Of a stretch of 64,000 nucleotides of DNA, positions 51,854 through 60,896 are shown one piece after another (position 1 is the first letter of the stretch; the number at the start of each line of letters is the position of its first letter). The notes under the pieces are model-generated. The model saw only the letters and a program-made list of their open reading frames with translations. It made no database searches and was not told the origin of the DNA. The stretch is from JBHENC01 sp051000345 (GTDB lineage: Bacteria > Acidobacteriota > Blastocatellia > Pyrinomonadales > Pyrinomonadaceae): contig JBPCOJ010000067.1 in NCBI GenBank assembly GCA_051000345.1, positions 1-64,000 on the forward strand. The letters are read 5' to 3'. The position numbers and the translations under genes were made by a program.

Positions 51854-53584
51854 ATGAGCACCGAAGAAAAAGATCAGGATGATGTTGTGCAAAGGCTGCT
51901 TGAACTAGGCGGCGACAAAAAATATTTGACCTACGACGATTTGAATCGTGAATTGCCGGACAGCGTTGTTTCGCCCGACGACATAGAGGACGTGCTGCAA
52001 AAGCTCGAAGGCTCGAACATTCCCGTCGCGGATTCCGACGAGCGTCTTATCGAACAAGCGGCGGCTATCGCTACGGACATCGACGACGAAGATTCGGATG
52101 AAGATGTCGAGTTAGATTTATCAGCGGGCGCGCTTGAAAAAACAAATGATCCCGTGCGTCTTTATCTGCGCGAGATGGGCGTCGTGCCTCTTCTCACGCG
52201 CGAAGGCGAAGTCTCCATCGCCAAACGCATTGAGCGCGGGCAGATCAAAACGCAAAAAGCCATCGCGCGCTCGCCCATCGCCGTCAACGCGCTTCTGGAA
52301 ATCGGCGACCAACTCGAAGCCGGTACGCTCAACATACGCGACATCGTGGGCTTTTCAGATCAAGCGGAATTGACGGGACAGGAAGACAAAGCAGACGAAT
52401 ATCTCGCTTGGACTGTCGAAGGCATACAGAATATACGCAAGCATTTTAAGGGCGGCCTCAAAGAGTGGGAAAAGCTGCGCGCCGAGCAGAAATTAACGCG
52501 CGGCAAGAAAAGCAAAAAACTTCTTCGACTGCGCCGCAAAGTCGCGCGCGTGCGCCTTGAAATTGCGCAGGAGATCAAGCGTCTTAACTTAACAGAGCGC
52601 GCCCGCCAGCGTCTGATCGGCGCGATTCGCACCGTGCAAAAACAAGTGCGCGCCGCCGAACGCGAAATAGAGTCCTACACGGAGAAGCTCAACAAGCGAC
52701 GTATTAAGCCGGAAGACGAGCGCGAGTACAAGCGCCGCATCGCCGCCGCGAAAAAGCATCTGCTGCAAATCGAAGCGGAGCATAATGTTGCGCCCATCGA
52801 AATCAAACGCAGCCTTCAAACCATTACAACCGGCGAGATTCACACAGGTCAAGCCAAGCGCGAACTCGTCGAAGCCAACTTGCGCCTCGTCGTTTCCATC
52901 GCCAAGAAATACACGAATCGCGGGCTGCAATTTCTCGATTTGATTCAGGAAGGCAACATCGGTTTGATGAAGGCCGTAGATAAATTCGAGTGGCGGCGCG
53001 GCTACAAATTCTCGACCTACGCGACATGGTGGATTCGTCAGGCAATCACGCGCGCCATCGCCGATCAAGCCAGAACGATTCGCATTCCCGTTCACATGAT
53101 CGAAACGATCAACAAATTGATTCGCACTTCGCGCGCGCTGGTTCAGGAATTAGGGCGCGAACCGACGAGCGAAGAGATTGCGAAGAAGATGGATATTCCC
53201 GTCTCGAAAGTTCGCAAGGTGCTGAAGATCGCGCAGGAGCCTATTTCTTTGGAAACGCCCATCGGCGAAGAAGAAGATTCGCACCTCGGCGACTTCATCG
53301 AAGACAAATCCATCTTGAACCCGGCGGATGCCGTCGTCGCCTCGAACTTGCGCGAAATCACGGACGAAGTTTTAGCGACCCTCACGCCGCGCGAAGAAAA
53401 AGTTATCAAGATGCGCTTCGGCCTCGGCAGCACAGGCTCGGAGCACACGCTCGAAGAAGTCGGCCAGCACTTCGCCGTCACACGCGAACGCATTCGCCAG
53501 ATCGAAGCCAAAGCCCTGCGCAAACTCCGCCACCCATCGCGCTCGCGCAAGCTGAAAGCATTCTTGGAAACCGCGCAAAGGTAA
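51854..53584 (+). CDS. rpoD: Primary sigma factor RpoD (sigma70)
   Basis: This 576-residue protein has region 1.1 (LTYDDLNRELPDSVVSPDDI), an acidic linker, region 1.2 (DPVRLYLREMGVVPLLTREG) and a non-conserved region of about 200 residues rich in Arg/Lys/Glu. Region 2 carries the core-binding and -10 recognition helices (FLDLIQEGNIGLMKAVDKFE, YATWWIRQAITRAIADQART). Region 3 and region 4 with the -35 helix-turn-helix (VTRERIRQIEAKALRKLRHP) follow. It directs RNA polymerase to housekeeping promoters. It follows dnaG with about 110 nt between them. A long palindrome lies just past the stop. Confidence 0.96.
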   Translation: MSTEEKDQDDVVQRLLELGGDKKYLTYDDLNRELPDSVVSPDDIEDVLQKLEGSNIPVADSDERLIEQAAAIATDIDDEDSDEDVELDLSAGALEKTNDPVRLYLREMGVVPLLTREGEVSIAKRIERGQIKTQKAIARSPIAVNALLEIGDQLEAGTLNIRDIVGFSDQAELTGQEDKADEYLAWTVEGIQNIRKHFKGGLKEWEKLRAEQKLTRGKKSKKLLRLRRKVARVRLEIAQEIKRLNLTERARQRLIGAIRTVQKQVRAAEREIESYTEKLNKRRIKPEDEREYKRRIAAAKKHLLQIEAEHNVAPIEIKRSLQTITTGEIHTGQAKRELVEANLRLVVSIAKKYTNRGLQFLDLIQEGNIGLMKAVDKFEWRRGYKFSTYATWWIRQAITRAIADQARTIRIPVHMIETINKLIRTSRALVQELGREPTSEEIAKKMDIPVSKVRKVLKIAQEPISLETPIGEEEDSHLGDFIEDKSILNPADAVVASNLREITDEVLATLTPREEKVIKMRFGLGSTGSEHTLEEVGQHFAVTRERIRQIEAKALRKLRHPSRSRKLKAFLETAQR

Positions 53585-53589
53585 AAAGC

Positions 53590-53656
53590 AGATGTCAGAT
53601 GCTGGATGTTAGATGTCAGTTCTTGGCTGCTCACTAACATCCAGCATCTGACATCT
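53590..53656. repeat. Long palindrome between rpoD and radical SAM gene
   Basis: A 23-nt arm at 53590-53612 is an exact complement of 53634-53656, with a 21-nt loop. The arms are made of repeated GATGTCAGATGCTGGATG-type words, and a further shorter word copy extends the right arm to 53665. The hairpin ends about 14 nt before the next start codon. It could terminate rpoD transcription or hide the ribosome-binding site of the next gene. Confidence 0.75.
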
Positions 53657-53670
53657 AGCATCTGCTTCTC

Positions 53671-55557
53671 ATGTCTAAAAAAATCGTCGAAAGTTACAAA
53701 CGAAAGCTCGCCTCCGAAGAAGGTTGGCGGCTCAAGCGCGGTGCGCAGCTTCGTGTCGCTTTGTGCTATCCGAACACCTACGGCATCGGAATGGCGAATC
53801 TCGGCTTTCAGGCGATGTATGAACTCTTTAATAACGTCCCGGATGTTTCGTGCGAGCGCGTGTTTTTGCCTGAAGAACATGAGATGCGCGAGTATGAAAA
53901 ATCACGCACCTCGCTTTTAACTTTAGAATCACAAACGCGCGTGCGTGATTTCGATGTCGTCGCGTTCTCTATTTCGTTTGAGACTGATTACTTGAACATG
54001 GCGCGCATGTTGCGCATGAGCGGGATTCCTTTGTGGACTCGTGACCGAACCGCGCATGATCCGCTCATTGTGATGGGCGGCGCGGCATCGTTTTTGAATC
54101 CCGAACCGATTGCGGATTTCACGGACGTGATTGCCGTCGGCGAAGGCGAAGTTCTCGCGCCTAAAATCATTGACGCGATTTTTGAACACGAAACGAAGCC
54201 GGAAATTCTGCTCGGACTCGCGCGCGAGGGGCGCGGCTTTTATGTCCCGTCGCTTTATCACGTAGCGTACAAAACAGACGGCACGGTTGATTCTTACACG
54301 CCGACGGAAGAAGGAGTGCCGAAGCGCGTCGGGCGCATCGTGGCGTCGGAGAATCCGAAGGAAGGAAGTCTCCGGCGCGCGATTCGTCGCAAGCAAACGG
54401 ATGCCGTCGCAGAGCTTCGCCGCGAATCGGTGTTTGCGCCGTCGTCTGTTATCTGGGCGCCGGAAGCGGAGATGGGCGAACGTTTTCTCGTTGAAATCTC
54501 GCGCGGCTGTTCGCAGGGCTGCCGTTTTTGTTGGGCTGGATTTAATTACTGGCCGCCGCGCGTCGTACCCGCACGCGATATTCTGGCGAAAGCTGCTGAA
54601 TGGCGCGGCAAGACAGACAAGATCGGCCTCGTCTCCACAGCCGTCTGCGACCATCCCGAAATCAGCGAGATTTTACAGGGCTTGCGTGCGATGGAATACC
54701 GCATCTCTGTTTCGTCGCTTCGCCTAGATCAAATTTCAGACGAATTGCTGGATGCGCTCGTCGAATCGCGCGATCAACAGATTGCCGTCGCGCCGGAGAC
54801 GGGTTCGGATCGCCTGCGCAAAGTCATCAACAAGAATCTGACGAACGACGAAATCGTTGACATCTGCGGCGCAGTCTTTGATCGCGGAATGCTGACCGTC
54901 AAACTTTACATGATGGTCGGATTGCCGACGGAGACGGACGAAGATTTGCAGGAGATGGTCGTGCTTGTCGAGCGCATCAAAGATCGTATGCTCGAAGCAG
55001 GCAAGCGATTCGGGCGCGCGGGGAAAATCATTCCGTCACTCAATGGTTTTGTGCCGAAGCCGAACACGCCTTTGCAGTGGGACGCAATTTGCGACGAGAA
55101 GGAACTGAAGCGGCGTTTGAAGTGGGTGTCGAAAGCGATGTCGCGCATCCCGAACGTCGAAGTGCGTGCGATGAGCGCGCGTATCGCACACGAGCAAGCG
55201 CTTTTTTCTTCGGGTGACAGAAGGCTCGCGCGCGTCATCGAAGCGGCGGAGCGAACGCGCGGCGACATCAATGCGGCCTTGCGCGAAACAGGAATCGATC
55301 CGGCATTTTATACAAGCCGGAATCGGCCTTACGATGAATTTCTGCCGTGGCAAATAATTGATCCGGGAATCTCGCTTGAATTTCTGCAAGAGGAACACGA
55401 ACGCGCGCACATCGCCAAATCAACCGCACCGTGCCCTTCCGTGAGCGAATGCACGCGATGCGGCGTATGCCCTTCGACGTGGCTTGCGGCTGCGCCCGCC
55501 GGACTTGTGCAGCTACAAAGCGTAAGCGCATCGCGGGCGATAGCCGCCATCCTCTAG
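53671..55557 (+). CDS. Radical SAM protein, TIGR03960 type, with B12-binding-like domain
   Basis: This 628-residue protein has an N-terminal cobalamin-binding-like domain (LRVALCYPNTYGIGMANLGF) and a radical SAM domain with the iron-sulfur ligands in CSQGCRFCWAGFNYWPPR. Later segments SFETDYLNMARML (before it), APETGSDRLRKVINK, VKLYMMVGLPTETDEDL and FVPKPNTPLQWDAI match the TIGR03960 family. Near the C-terminus CTRCGVCPSTW adds a Cys cluster that might bind a further metal. The function of the family is not established; a role in RNA or cofactor modification is often assumed. A partner of the TIGR03936 type, often adjacent, is not here. Confidence 0.88.
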   Translation: MSKKIVESYKRKLASEEGWRLKRGAQLRVALCYPNTYGIGMANLGFQAMYELFNNVPDVSCERVFLPEEHEMREYEKSRTSLLTLESQTRVRDFDVVAFSISFETDYLNMARMLRMSGIPLWTRDRTAHDPLIVMGGAASFLNPEPIADFTDVIAVGEGEVLAPKIIDAIFEHETKPEILLGLAREGRGFYVPSLYHVAYKTDGTVDSYTPTEEGVPKRVGRIVASENPKEGSLRRAIRRKQTDAVAELRRESVFAPSSVIWAPEAEMGERFLVEISRGCSQGCRFCWAGFNYWPPRVVPARDILAKAAEWRGKTDKIGLVSTAVCDHPEISEILQGLRAMEYRISVSSLRLDQISDELLDALVESRDQQIAVAPETGSDRLRKVINKNLTNDEIVDICGAVFDRGMLTVKLYMMVGLPTETDEDLQEMVVLVERIKDRMLEAGKRFGRAGKIIPSLNGFVPKPNTPLQWDAICDEKELKRRLKWVSKAMSRIPNVEVRAMSARIAHEQALFSSGDRRLARVIEAAERTRGDINAALRETGIDPAFYTSRNRPYDEFLPWQIIDPGISLEFLQEEHERAHIAKSTAPCPSVSECTRCGVCPSTWLAAAPAGLVQLQSVSASRAIAAIL

Positions 55558-55581
55558 CCTCAAACTTCATTATGCTGCGGA

Positions 55582-56019
55582 TTAGTTTGAAATATGCCAA
55601 TGCCCATTTTCCGGTGGATTGAATTCGATAAAACCGTTTCCAAACATCAGTTGGGTGTCAGGCAATTTCCTTTTCGTGCTTAGACTATTGAGATTCGCTA
55701 TATCTTTGCTGGTATAGAGAAACGCTGCAAAATCTGTGTAATCCTCATCTTCGCTAACAACACTGATTTCTTTACGATTCAAGGAAATTAAATACTGCTG
55801 ACCGTGATCTTGATGCGGACAGAAAATATCTTCTCTCAAAGACCGGAAGCAAGAATAATCGCTTCCCGGATATTTCGCCAAAGACCTACCATTTACAGAG
55901 ACATTACTCCCATAAATCGGCAACCAGACGTGACCTCTTGCCCACCAATATCCGATAAGGGCTAGTGTAATTAGGATGAGAGTCAATATCTCAATTTTCT
56001 TTATGCGATTACTCAACAT
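55582..56019 (-). CDS. Hypothetical membrane-anchored protein
   Basis: The ATG at 56017-56019 (MLSNRIKKIEIL) gives 145 residues; the frame opens 13 codons earlier without a better signal. One N-terminal membrane span (about ILTLILITLALIGYWWARG) is followed by an extracytoplasmic domain containing CFRSLREDIFCPHQD, two Cys that could form a disulfide. I do not recognise the family. The gene is noticeably AT-richer than its neighbours and stands alone between convergent and same-strand genes, so it may be acquired. The 56020-56264 flank has no gene that I can see. Confidence 0.65.
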   Translation of the reverse strand: MLSNRIKKIEILTLILITLALIGYWWARGHVWLPIYGSNVSVNGRSLAKYPGSDYSCFRSLREDIFCPHQDHGQQYLISLNRKEISVVSEDEDYTDFAAFLYTSKDIANLNSLSTKRKLPDTQLMFGNGFIEFNPPENGHWHISN

Positions 56020-56264
56020 ATATGCGCAAGATCGTAGCACCACAACAAGGCGTTGCAAGGAATGGTGGATTCAAGTTGCAAGTGCAACTCTGCAACTGCA
56101 ACTCACCGCAGAGGTAGGCGGCTTTCCTGTTTTATAAGCCCTATTGCTTGCAACACTTATGCCTTAACCAGAAACACTAACAGCTTTTCTTTGAACAGAT
56201 ACCCTGTTGCACTTACAACTTGAATTCACGAATTGTTATAGCGCAGAAATTCCTCTTAACCTAT

Positions 56265-57227
56265 CTATGTCAAAGGTGATTTTCCGGCAACAGCCGACGC
56301 TTCATCCGTTGGTAAAGAGTGACCGCAAATGAATGCCGCCGCTTGGCGTAGAGCGATGCGGGATTCCGGCACGATGCCGTCGAGCATTTGCCAGCAGTGA
56401 AACAGACCGTCATAGATTTCCAGCGTGCTGCTTCCACCGGCTTCCCTAACTTTAGCATCCACGCGGCGCGAATCATCCAGCAGTATTTCAGTCGAGCTGA
56501 CTTGCAAAAGCAGCGGCGGCAATCCGCCAAGATCGGCGAAGACCGGCGACGCATACGGATCGAGCGGAGAGGCTTTGCCGAGATACGCGGCGGCAAATTC
56601 GGCGATGTTCTCCGTGCGGAACATCTGGCAACGGTCATCGTTGGACGAAACGGATGCGCCTGTTCCCGCAAGGTCTGTCCAAGGAGAAAAGCAGACGGCG
56701 CACGATGGAAGCGGCAGTCCTGCGTCTCGCGCACGCAGAAGTGTGCCGAGCACAAGCCCGCCGCCCGCCGAATCGCCCGCAAGGGAAATCATGTTCGCGT
56801 GCAATCCCTGTTCGAGCAGCCAGCGATAGGCGGCGACTGAATTATCGAGCGCCGCAGGGAATCTGTGTTCGGGAGCGAGCGGATAATCGAGTGCGAATAC
56901 ACGTCGGCGTGTCAGGCGCGCGAGCGCCGCCGTGATCGGGCGATGCGTCGCGGGGGAGCAGGAAACGTAGCCGCCTCCATGCAGATACAAGATGACTTTT
57001 TGATTTGGTTCGATTGGTATAACCCACTCGCCGCGCACGCCCGCATCATCATCAACAAACGGCAAGAGGCGCAGTCCGCGAGTCCGAAGCCATTGAAACA
57101 AACGCGTCGCGCCGAAGAGACGACGCGATCTGCGTGCGACTGCCTGCTCATCGTTTCCCCAACGCCGCCGCCGGATAAGCGTTCGGACGAATAGGTTAAA
57201 GCAACGTGCCTGCCAGCTAATCATCAT
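56265..57227 (-). CDS. Alpha/beta hydrolase, hormone-sensitive lipase family
   Basis: This 320-residue esterase has the HSL oxyanion motif in LYLHGGGYVSCSPATHR and the nucleophile in SLAGDSAGGGLV. The acidic member is probably in SSTEILLDDSR and the His in GLFHCWQML. HSL-type carboxylesterases hydrolyse short acyl esters. It has no signal peptide; the first helical region (SWQARCFNLFVRTLIRRRR) is amphipathic and may sit on the membrane. It appears monocistronic. The physiological substrate is unknown. Confidence 0.9.
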   Translation of the reverse strand: MMISWQARCFNLFVRTLIRRRRWGNDEQAVARRSRRLFGATRLFQWLRTRGLRLLPFVDDDAGVRGEWVIPIEPNQKVILYLHGGGYVSCSPATHRPITAALARLTRRRVFALDYPLAPEHRFPAALDNSVAAYRWLLEQGLHANMISLAGDSAGGGLVLGTLLRARDAGLPLPSCAVCFSPWTDLAGTGASVSSNDDRCQMFRTENIAEFAAAYLGKASPLDPYASPVFADLGGLPPLLLQVSSTEILLDDSRRVDAKVREAGGSSTLEIYDGLFHCWQMLDGIVPESRIALRQAAAFICGHSLPTDEASAVAGKSPLT

Positions 57228-57312
57228 CTTTGAGTATGCAACAGAACTACTGCTCTAAGCGGCTGGTAATTAAATACTGATAATCGAATGCTGAACGTAG
57301 TAGGGCATCGTT

Positions 57313-57735
57313 TTATTGCGTGGAGTAAAGCTGCGTGCTGCGCGCTGTGTGGTCGAAGGTGTAGTGATAAACGTAGCCGGGAAGCGGAATCGGGCGCGTG
57401 AATTGCACTCTCGCTTCCATGCGCCCGTCGCGCCTGATGGCGGTGATGCTCGCATCGTCCGGCACGCTGTAATCGGCGGCACTGGCCTTCAATTGCGCCT
57501 TCACCCAGTCGCTCGATTGCGTTTGCCCGAAGGTCGCTTTATCGACGGTCTGCTGCATCAAGTCTTTGTATTGATAAGCGTGGATGGCGACAGGCACATA
57601 CTGTGATGCGGTATAGACGATGAGCGCGAGCAATAATAGAGTGACGAAAAACTTAAGGCGCGCGCTGCCCCGCTCTCCCGTTTTGATGCGAATTTGTTTC
57701 GCCGTGCCTCTTTGATTTTCGGATATATCTTTCAT
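57313..57735 (-). CDS. Single-span membrane protein of unknown function
   Basis: This 140-residue protein has a basic N-terminus, one membrane span (about FFVTLLLLALIVYTASQYV) and a C-terminal extracytoplasmic domain of about 90 residues containing SITAIRRDGRMEARVQF and YVYHYTFDH. The layout is like DUF4845-type small membrane proteins, but I cannot confirm the family. It lies 16 nt after aroB on the same strand and is probably co-transcribed with it. Confidence 0.7.
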   Translation of the reverse strand: MKDISENQRGTAKQIRIKTGERGSARLKFFVTLLLLALIVYTASQYVPVAIHAYQYKDLMQQTVDKATFGQTQSSDWVKAQLKASAADYSVPDDASITAIRRDGRMEARVQFTRPIPLPGYVYHYTFDHTARSTQLYSTQ

Positions 57736-57751
57736 CCTGATTTCTTTTCCT

Positions 57752-58936
57752 TTAAGAAGTATGCCTTAATCCGGCGCGAAGCGAGGCGCGGAGAATTCGC
57801 GGCGGAATTTCGTTGCCGCTGACAATCCTTGCGCATCCAATTTTTTCGAGCAGCACCCATTTGATTTCGCCGCCAACGCTTTTTTTATCGCCGATTGTTG
57901 CGCGAAGAATCGACTCTTCATCGAGGTCGTCGGCGCGCGGTAAATTGCCTGCTAAAGCGATGGCAGCGCGCAAGCCTTTCAATTCTACCGCATCGCACAA
58001 GCCAGCGCGCACGGAAATTTCGCCCGCCACCAGCATACCGTAACCGACGGCTTCGCCGTGACGGAATCTTTTGTAATGTGTAACGGCTTCGAGCGCGTGC
58101 GCGATGGTGTGGCCGAAGTTTAAGATGCGGCGCGAACGTGTGTCCGTGCGCGAGAGTTCTTCACGTTCGTCGTTCGCGACGATTGAAGCTTTGAAGCAGC
58201 ACTGCGCGGCGATTAATTCGCGCAAACCTTTTATGCGATCTTCCGCGTTTCTTCGCGCCGTTCGTTTATCGAGTAGAAAGCGTTGCGTTAGGTTGAAGAG
58301 TTTGCGGCTGCCGATTGCGCCCTGCTTGACGGCTTCGCACCACCCGGCGGTCAATTCGCGCGCGGGCAAAGTGCGAAGCGTTAGAGCATCCACGATGACT
58401 GCGCGCGGATGATGAAACGCGCCGATGGAGTTTTTACCGTGAACCGTATTAACGGCTGTTTTGCCGCCGACAGAGGAATCTATCTGCGCGAGAAGCGTGG
58501 TAGGGATTTGCAATACAGCGATGCCGCGTAAGTAAAGCGCCGCCGCGAGTCCTGCGAGATCGCCGACGACGCCGCCGCCGAGAGCGACAACAACATCGCT
58601 GCGTTCTATTTTGGCGGTTTGTAAAGCGTTGAGCGATTGTTCCAGCGTGCGCAGGGATTTGTAGCGCTCGCCGTCGCCAATCAAGAAAACGTGCGTCTCG
58701 AAATCGCTTTCGCGCAGGCTTTCGCGCACCGCTATTCCGTAAAGATCGTAAACTTTTTTGTTGGAAATGATGAACGCGCGGTTCGCATGTGGAGTCAAAA
58801 CGCGGCGCGCGGTGCAGCCGGATGCGGCAAGCAGGCTCTCGCCGATTTCTATTTCATACCCGAACGCCGCGCTTCCAGCGAGACGCACGCGGACGCGCTC
58901 TGTGGTTTCTTTTTTAGCGTGCGCTGACATTCGCAA
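57752..58936 (-). CDS. aroB: 3-dehydroquinate synthase
   Basis: This 394-residue enzyme cyclises DAHP to 3-dehydroquinate, the second step of the shikimate pathway. Signatures are VVVALGGGVVGDLAGLAAAL (NAD-binding), PTTLLAQIDSSVGGKTAVN, GWCEAVKQGAI and FGHTIAHALEAVTHY with metal-binding His residues. The length is normal with a slightly extended N-terminus; the ATG at 58934-58936 overlaps the end of the metallopeptidase gene, and a second ATG two codons on is possible. No other aro gene is nearby. Confidence 0.94.
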   Translation of the reverse strand: MRMSAHAKKETTERVRVRLAGSAAFGYEIEIGESLLAASGCTARRVLTPHANRAFIISNKKVYDLYGIAVRESLRESDFETHVFLIGDGERYKSLRTLEQSLNALQTAKIERSDVVVALGGGVVGDLAGLAAALYLRGIAVLQIPTTLLAQIDSSVGGKTAVNTVHGKNSIGAFHHPRAVIVDALTLRTLPARELTAGWCEAVKQGAIGSRKLFNLTQRFLLDKRTARRNAEDRIKGLRELIAAQCCFKASIVANDEREELSRTDTRSRRILNFGHTIAHALEAVTHYKRFRHGEAVGYGMLVAGEISVRAGLCDAVELKGLRAAIALAGNLPRADDLDEESILRATIGDKKSVGGEIKWVLLEKIGCARIVSGNEIPPRILRASLRAGLRHTS

Positions 58937-60440
58937 TCAAAGTGTCTGCCAATAGCTCGAAGCTGATGTCGCCGAAGCCTATGTGCTGCGCGAGTTCTTC
59001 GACGGAGTAGCGCGAGGCAGTATTCCAGAGATCGATCATTTCATCGCCCGCCTTGCGCGAAGACCACCAGCGGCGGCCATAGCGCACGCGCAAGTGTTCG
59101 CGCAAGCACACTTCAAAGGCCCACGCGCGCAAATAATCCGCCGCGTAAAACCCGTCGTCAACGTCCCACAAATAAAGCTCCGGGCTGCGCGCGAAACCCG
59201 TCGCTTGCGTTAAGAGCGTCGCGTAAGTCTCCTTCATCTGCGTCGAACGCAACGTGTTCGCGTCCGCATCATGCAAAGCTCTTTCGTAAATCAGCTTAGC
59301 GCAGTGGCGGCGCACGTTATGCAGCGCAAGAAGCGAGAGGCGGCGCATGATGTGTTGCGCGCGATCAGGCCGCAAGTGCCGCTGTTCCGCAATCCACGCG
59401 GCATCCTGAAAAAGATTATTAAGCAGAAAGGCATGAGCCTCGCACGTCGCGTAATCCGGCGAATAAAGAAATTCCGGGTACTGCTGAATTAGTTCGCGCG
59501 AAGACCAGCCGAAGTGCTGCGCGTGTCCCGCTTCGTGAAAGAAAACAGTGTAATCGTAAGCGCCGCCGATGGGCGCAAGCAGAAGGCGCACATCGTCCGG
59601 CGGAGCGATGCGAAAACAGGCGGCGCGCGGATTCTTGAAGGGACGCGCTTCCGTATCTATGTGGATATTATTTTGTGTCTCCGCGCGAATCCCTAGATTT
59701 TCCATCGCTGAAAAGTAGGTCTTCATCAACTCGCGCGCGGGAAAAAAATCGTCCAGATCGCTCATGCGTTGGAAATAGAAAAAGTCCGCGTGCTGAAGTT
59801 CATCGGTCTTTGCCGCAGGCAGTTGCTTTGCCGTCCATTCAACGAGCGCCACAGTGTAGGCGCTCTGCGTTCGCTCGAGAAACTTTTGCGCGGAGAAAGC
59901 CAGTTGGTCGTAGTCTATGCGCTTAATGTCTGCGAAGAGTGCGCGGTAGGATTCCGTGCCGAGCGTGCGTGATTCACCGTGAAAGGAATCGAGGCGCGCG
60001 GCGCGCAGATCGTTGCATGAAGCGAGCGCGTCGATCCAGCGCGCGGTTAATTCACGACGCCGCGCGGCATTCGTTTCGTTGGCAATCTTTTCGGGAATGT
60101 TGTGGACGGGAAGGCTGTCATCTTCCCAAGCGATGCGAACGCTCGATTCACAGAGCGCGCGCTCATCCGTCAACTCTCGCACATGCGCTTCCAGATAACC
60201 GATGCGCGCCGCGCCATTCAACGCGTGCAGGCTGGCACGCTCCGTTTCGAGATGCGCGGGAACGGATTCCTCGGCGCGCGCCAGATCATTGACGGCTTCG
60301 CGCGTGAACAAATCGCTATAACGCTCGTAGATTTGACGTGAGCGGAGTTCCGGCTCGAAGCCCGCGCGGTAATCGTAGTGCGCCAATTCAAAAGCGGAAT
60401 TAAACTCGGCAAACTCGCGTCGATAGTCGCTTATATCCAT
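58914..60440 (-). CDS. HEAGH zinc metallopeptidase (M3/M32-like)
   Basis: I prefer the ATG at 60438-60440 (MDISDYRREFAEFNSAFELA), giving 508 residues; upstream the frame is open 57 codons but the residues look non-coding. The protein is mainly helical and has the zinc motif FFHEAGHAQHFG, with a downstream helix supplying a further acidic ligand. Similar all-helical metallopeptidases belong to the M3 or M32 groups. There is no signal peptide, so a cytoplasmic oligopeptidase is likely. Its end overlaps the aroB start by about 23 nt, which suggests co-transcription with aroB and the small membrane protein gene. A candidate small RNA lies upstream. Confidence 0.85.
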   Translation of the reverse strand: MDISDYRREFAEFNSAFELAHYDYRAGFEPELRSRQIYERYSDLFTREAVNDLARAEESVPAHLETERASLHALNGAARIGYLEAHVRELTDERALCESSVRIAWEDDSLPVHNIPEKIANETNAARRRELTARWIDALASCNDLRAARLDSFHGESRTLGTESYRALFADIKRIDYDQLAFSAQKFLERTQSAYTVALVEWTAKQLPAAKTDELQHADFFYFQRMSDLDDFFPARELMKTYFSAMENLGIRAETQNNIHIDTEARPFKNPRAACFRIAPPDDVRLLLAPIGGAYDYTVFFHEAGHAQHFGWSSRELIQQYPEFLYSPDYATCEAHAFLLNNLFQDAAWIAEQRHLRPDRAQHIMRRLSLLALHNVRRHCAKLIYERALHDADANTLRSTQMKETYATLLTQATGFARSPELYLWDVDDGFYAADYLRAWAFEVCLREHLRVRYGRRWWSSRKAGDEMIDLWNTASRYSVEELAQHIGFGDISFELLADTLIANVSAR

Positions 60441-60589
60441 GCTCGGCGGGAGCGTAGAAGCTCTGCTTTCACTAAAGTTAGTCGGAGAAAAACGGTCGGA
60501 AGCACAACGAACGGATTGTAGCATAATGTTGAAAGTCGAAAGGCGAGCGGCGAAAATTTGTGACGGAAGAAGAATCGCGTGGCGTGGAC

Positions 60590-60703
60590 ATAAAGCGAGA
60601 GGGCATGGCAACGTGGGAGTCTGCCATGCCCTCTCTAATGCGTGGTTACTGTCCTCACCCCAGCAACCACTGAGACGGAGGATCCACCAACCGTCTCTTC
60701 TTG
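60590..60703 (-). ncRNA. Candidate structured small RNA with three hairpins
   Basis: On the minus strand three stems follow one another. The first (60691-60697 with 60672-60678) pairs GAGACGG and CCGTCTC. The second (60662-60670 with 60642-60650) pairs GTGGTTGCTG with CAGTAACCAC, with one mismatch. The third (60622-60635 with 60597-60610) is a perfect 14-bp stem of GAGAGGGCATGGCA and its complement. The loops contain GGATCCTCC, GGGGTGAGGA and CTCCC; the first two could pair through TCCTC and GAGGA. A good promoter lies just upstream and no open frame fits. The last stem is followed by only a weak T-run. The family is unknown to me. Confidence 0.45.
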
Positions 60704-60709
60704 CCCCGC

Positions 60710-60739
60710 AATATACACCGCAATGCTTATGCCATGCAA
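60710..60739 (-). promoter_or_regulatory. Candidate sigma70 promoter of the small RNA
   Basis: On the minus strand TTGCAT (60734-60739) and TATATT (60710-60715) are separated by 18 bp. Both boxes are close to consensus. Transcription would start at about 60703, immediately before the first hairpin. Confidence 0.5.
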
Positions 60740-60896
60740 GCGCTAATTAGTGAAATCCATCTATCTCACGCTTTTTCGCGGAAGTCTTCTTTATAACTCT
60801 CTTTATTGATTCTGAAAGCACAGGGTAAAACATACCCGACACGTAGATTTTACACGCAAGACCGCGTAAGAAATACGGTGCGGGGTACTCTCGGGT

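Larger units (their letters stand above)
60441..60896. other. Intergenic region between glmM and metallopeptidase gene
   Basis: About 455 bp without a protein gene. It contains a candidate small RNA with its own promoter (60590-60739, minus strand) and a short dyad near 60822-60836 (GGGTA paired with TACCC). The rest of the region, near the metallopeptidase start, shows nothing I can name. Confidence 0.55.
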
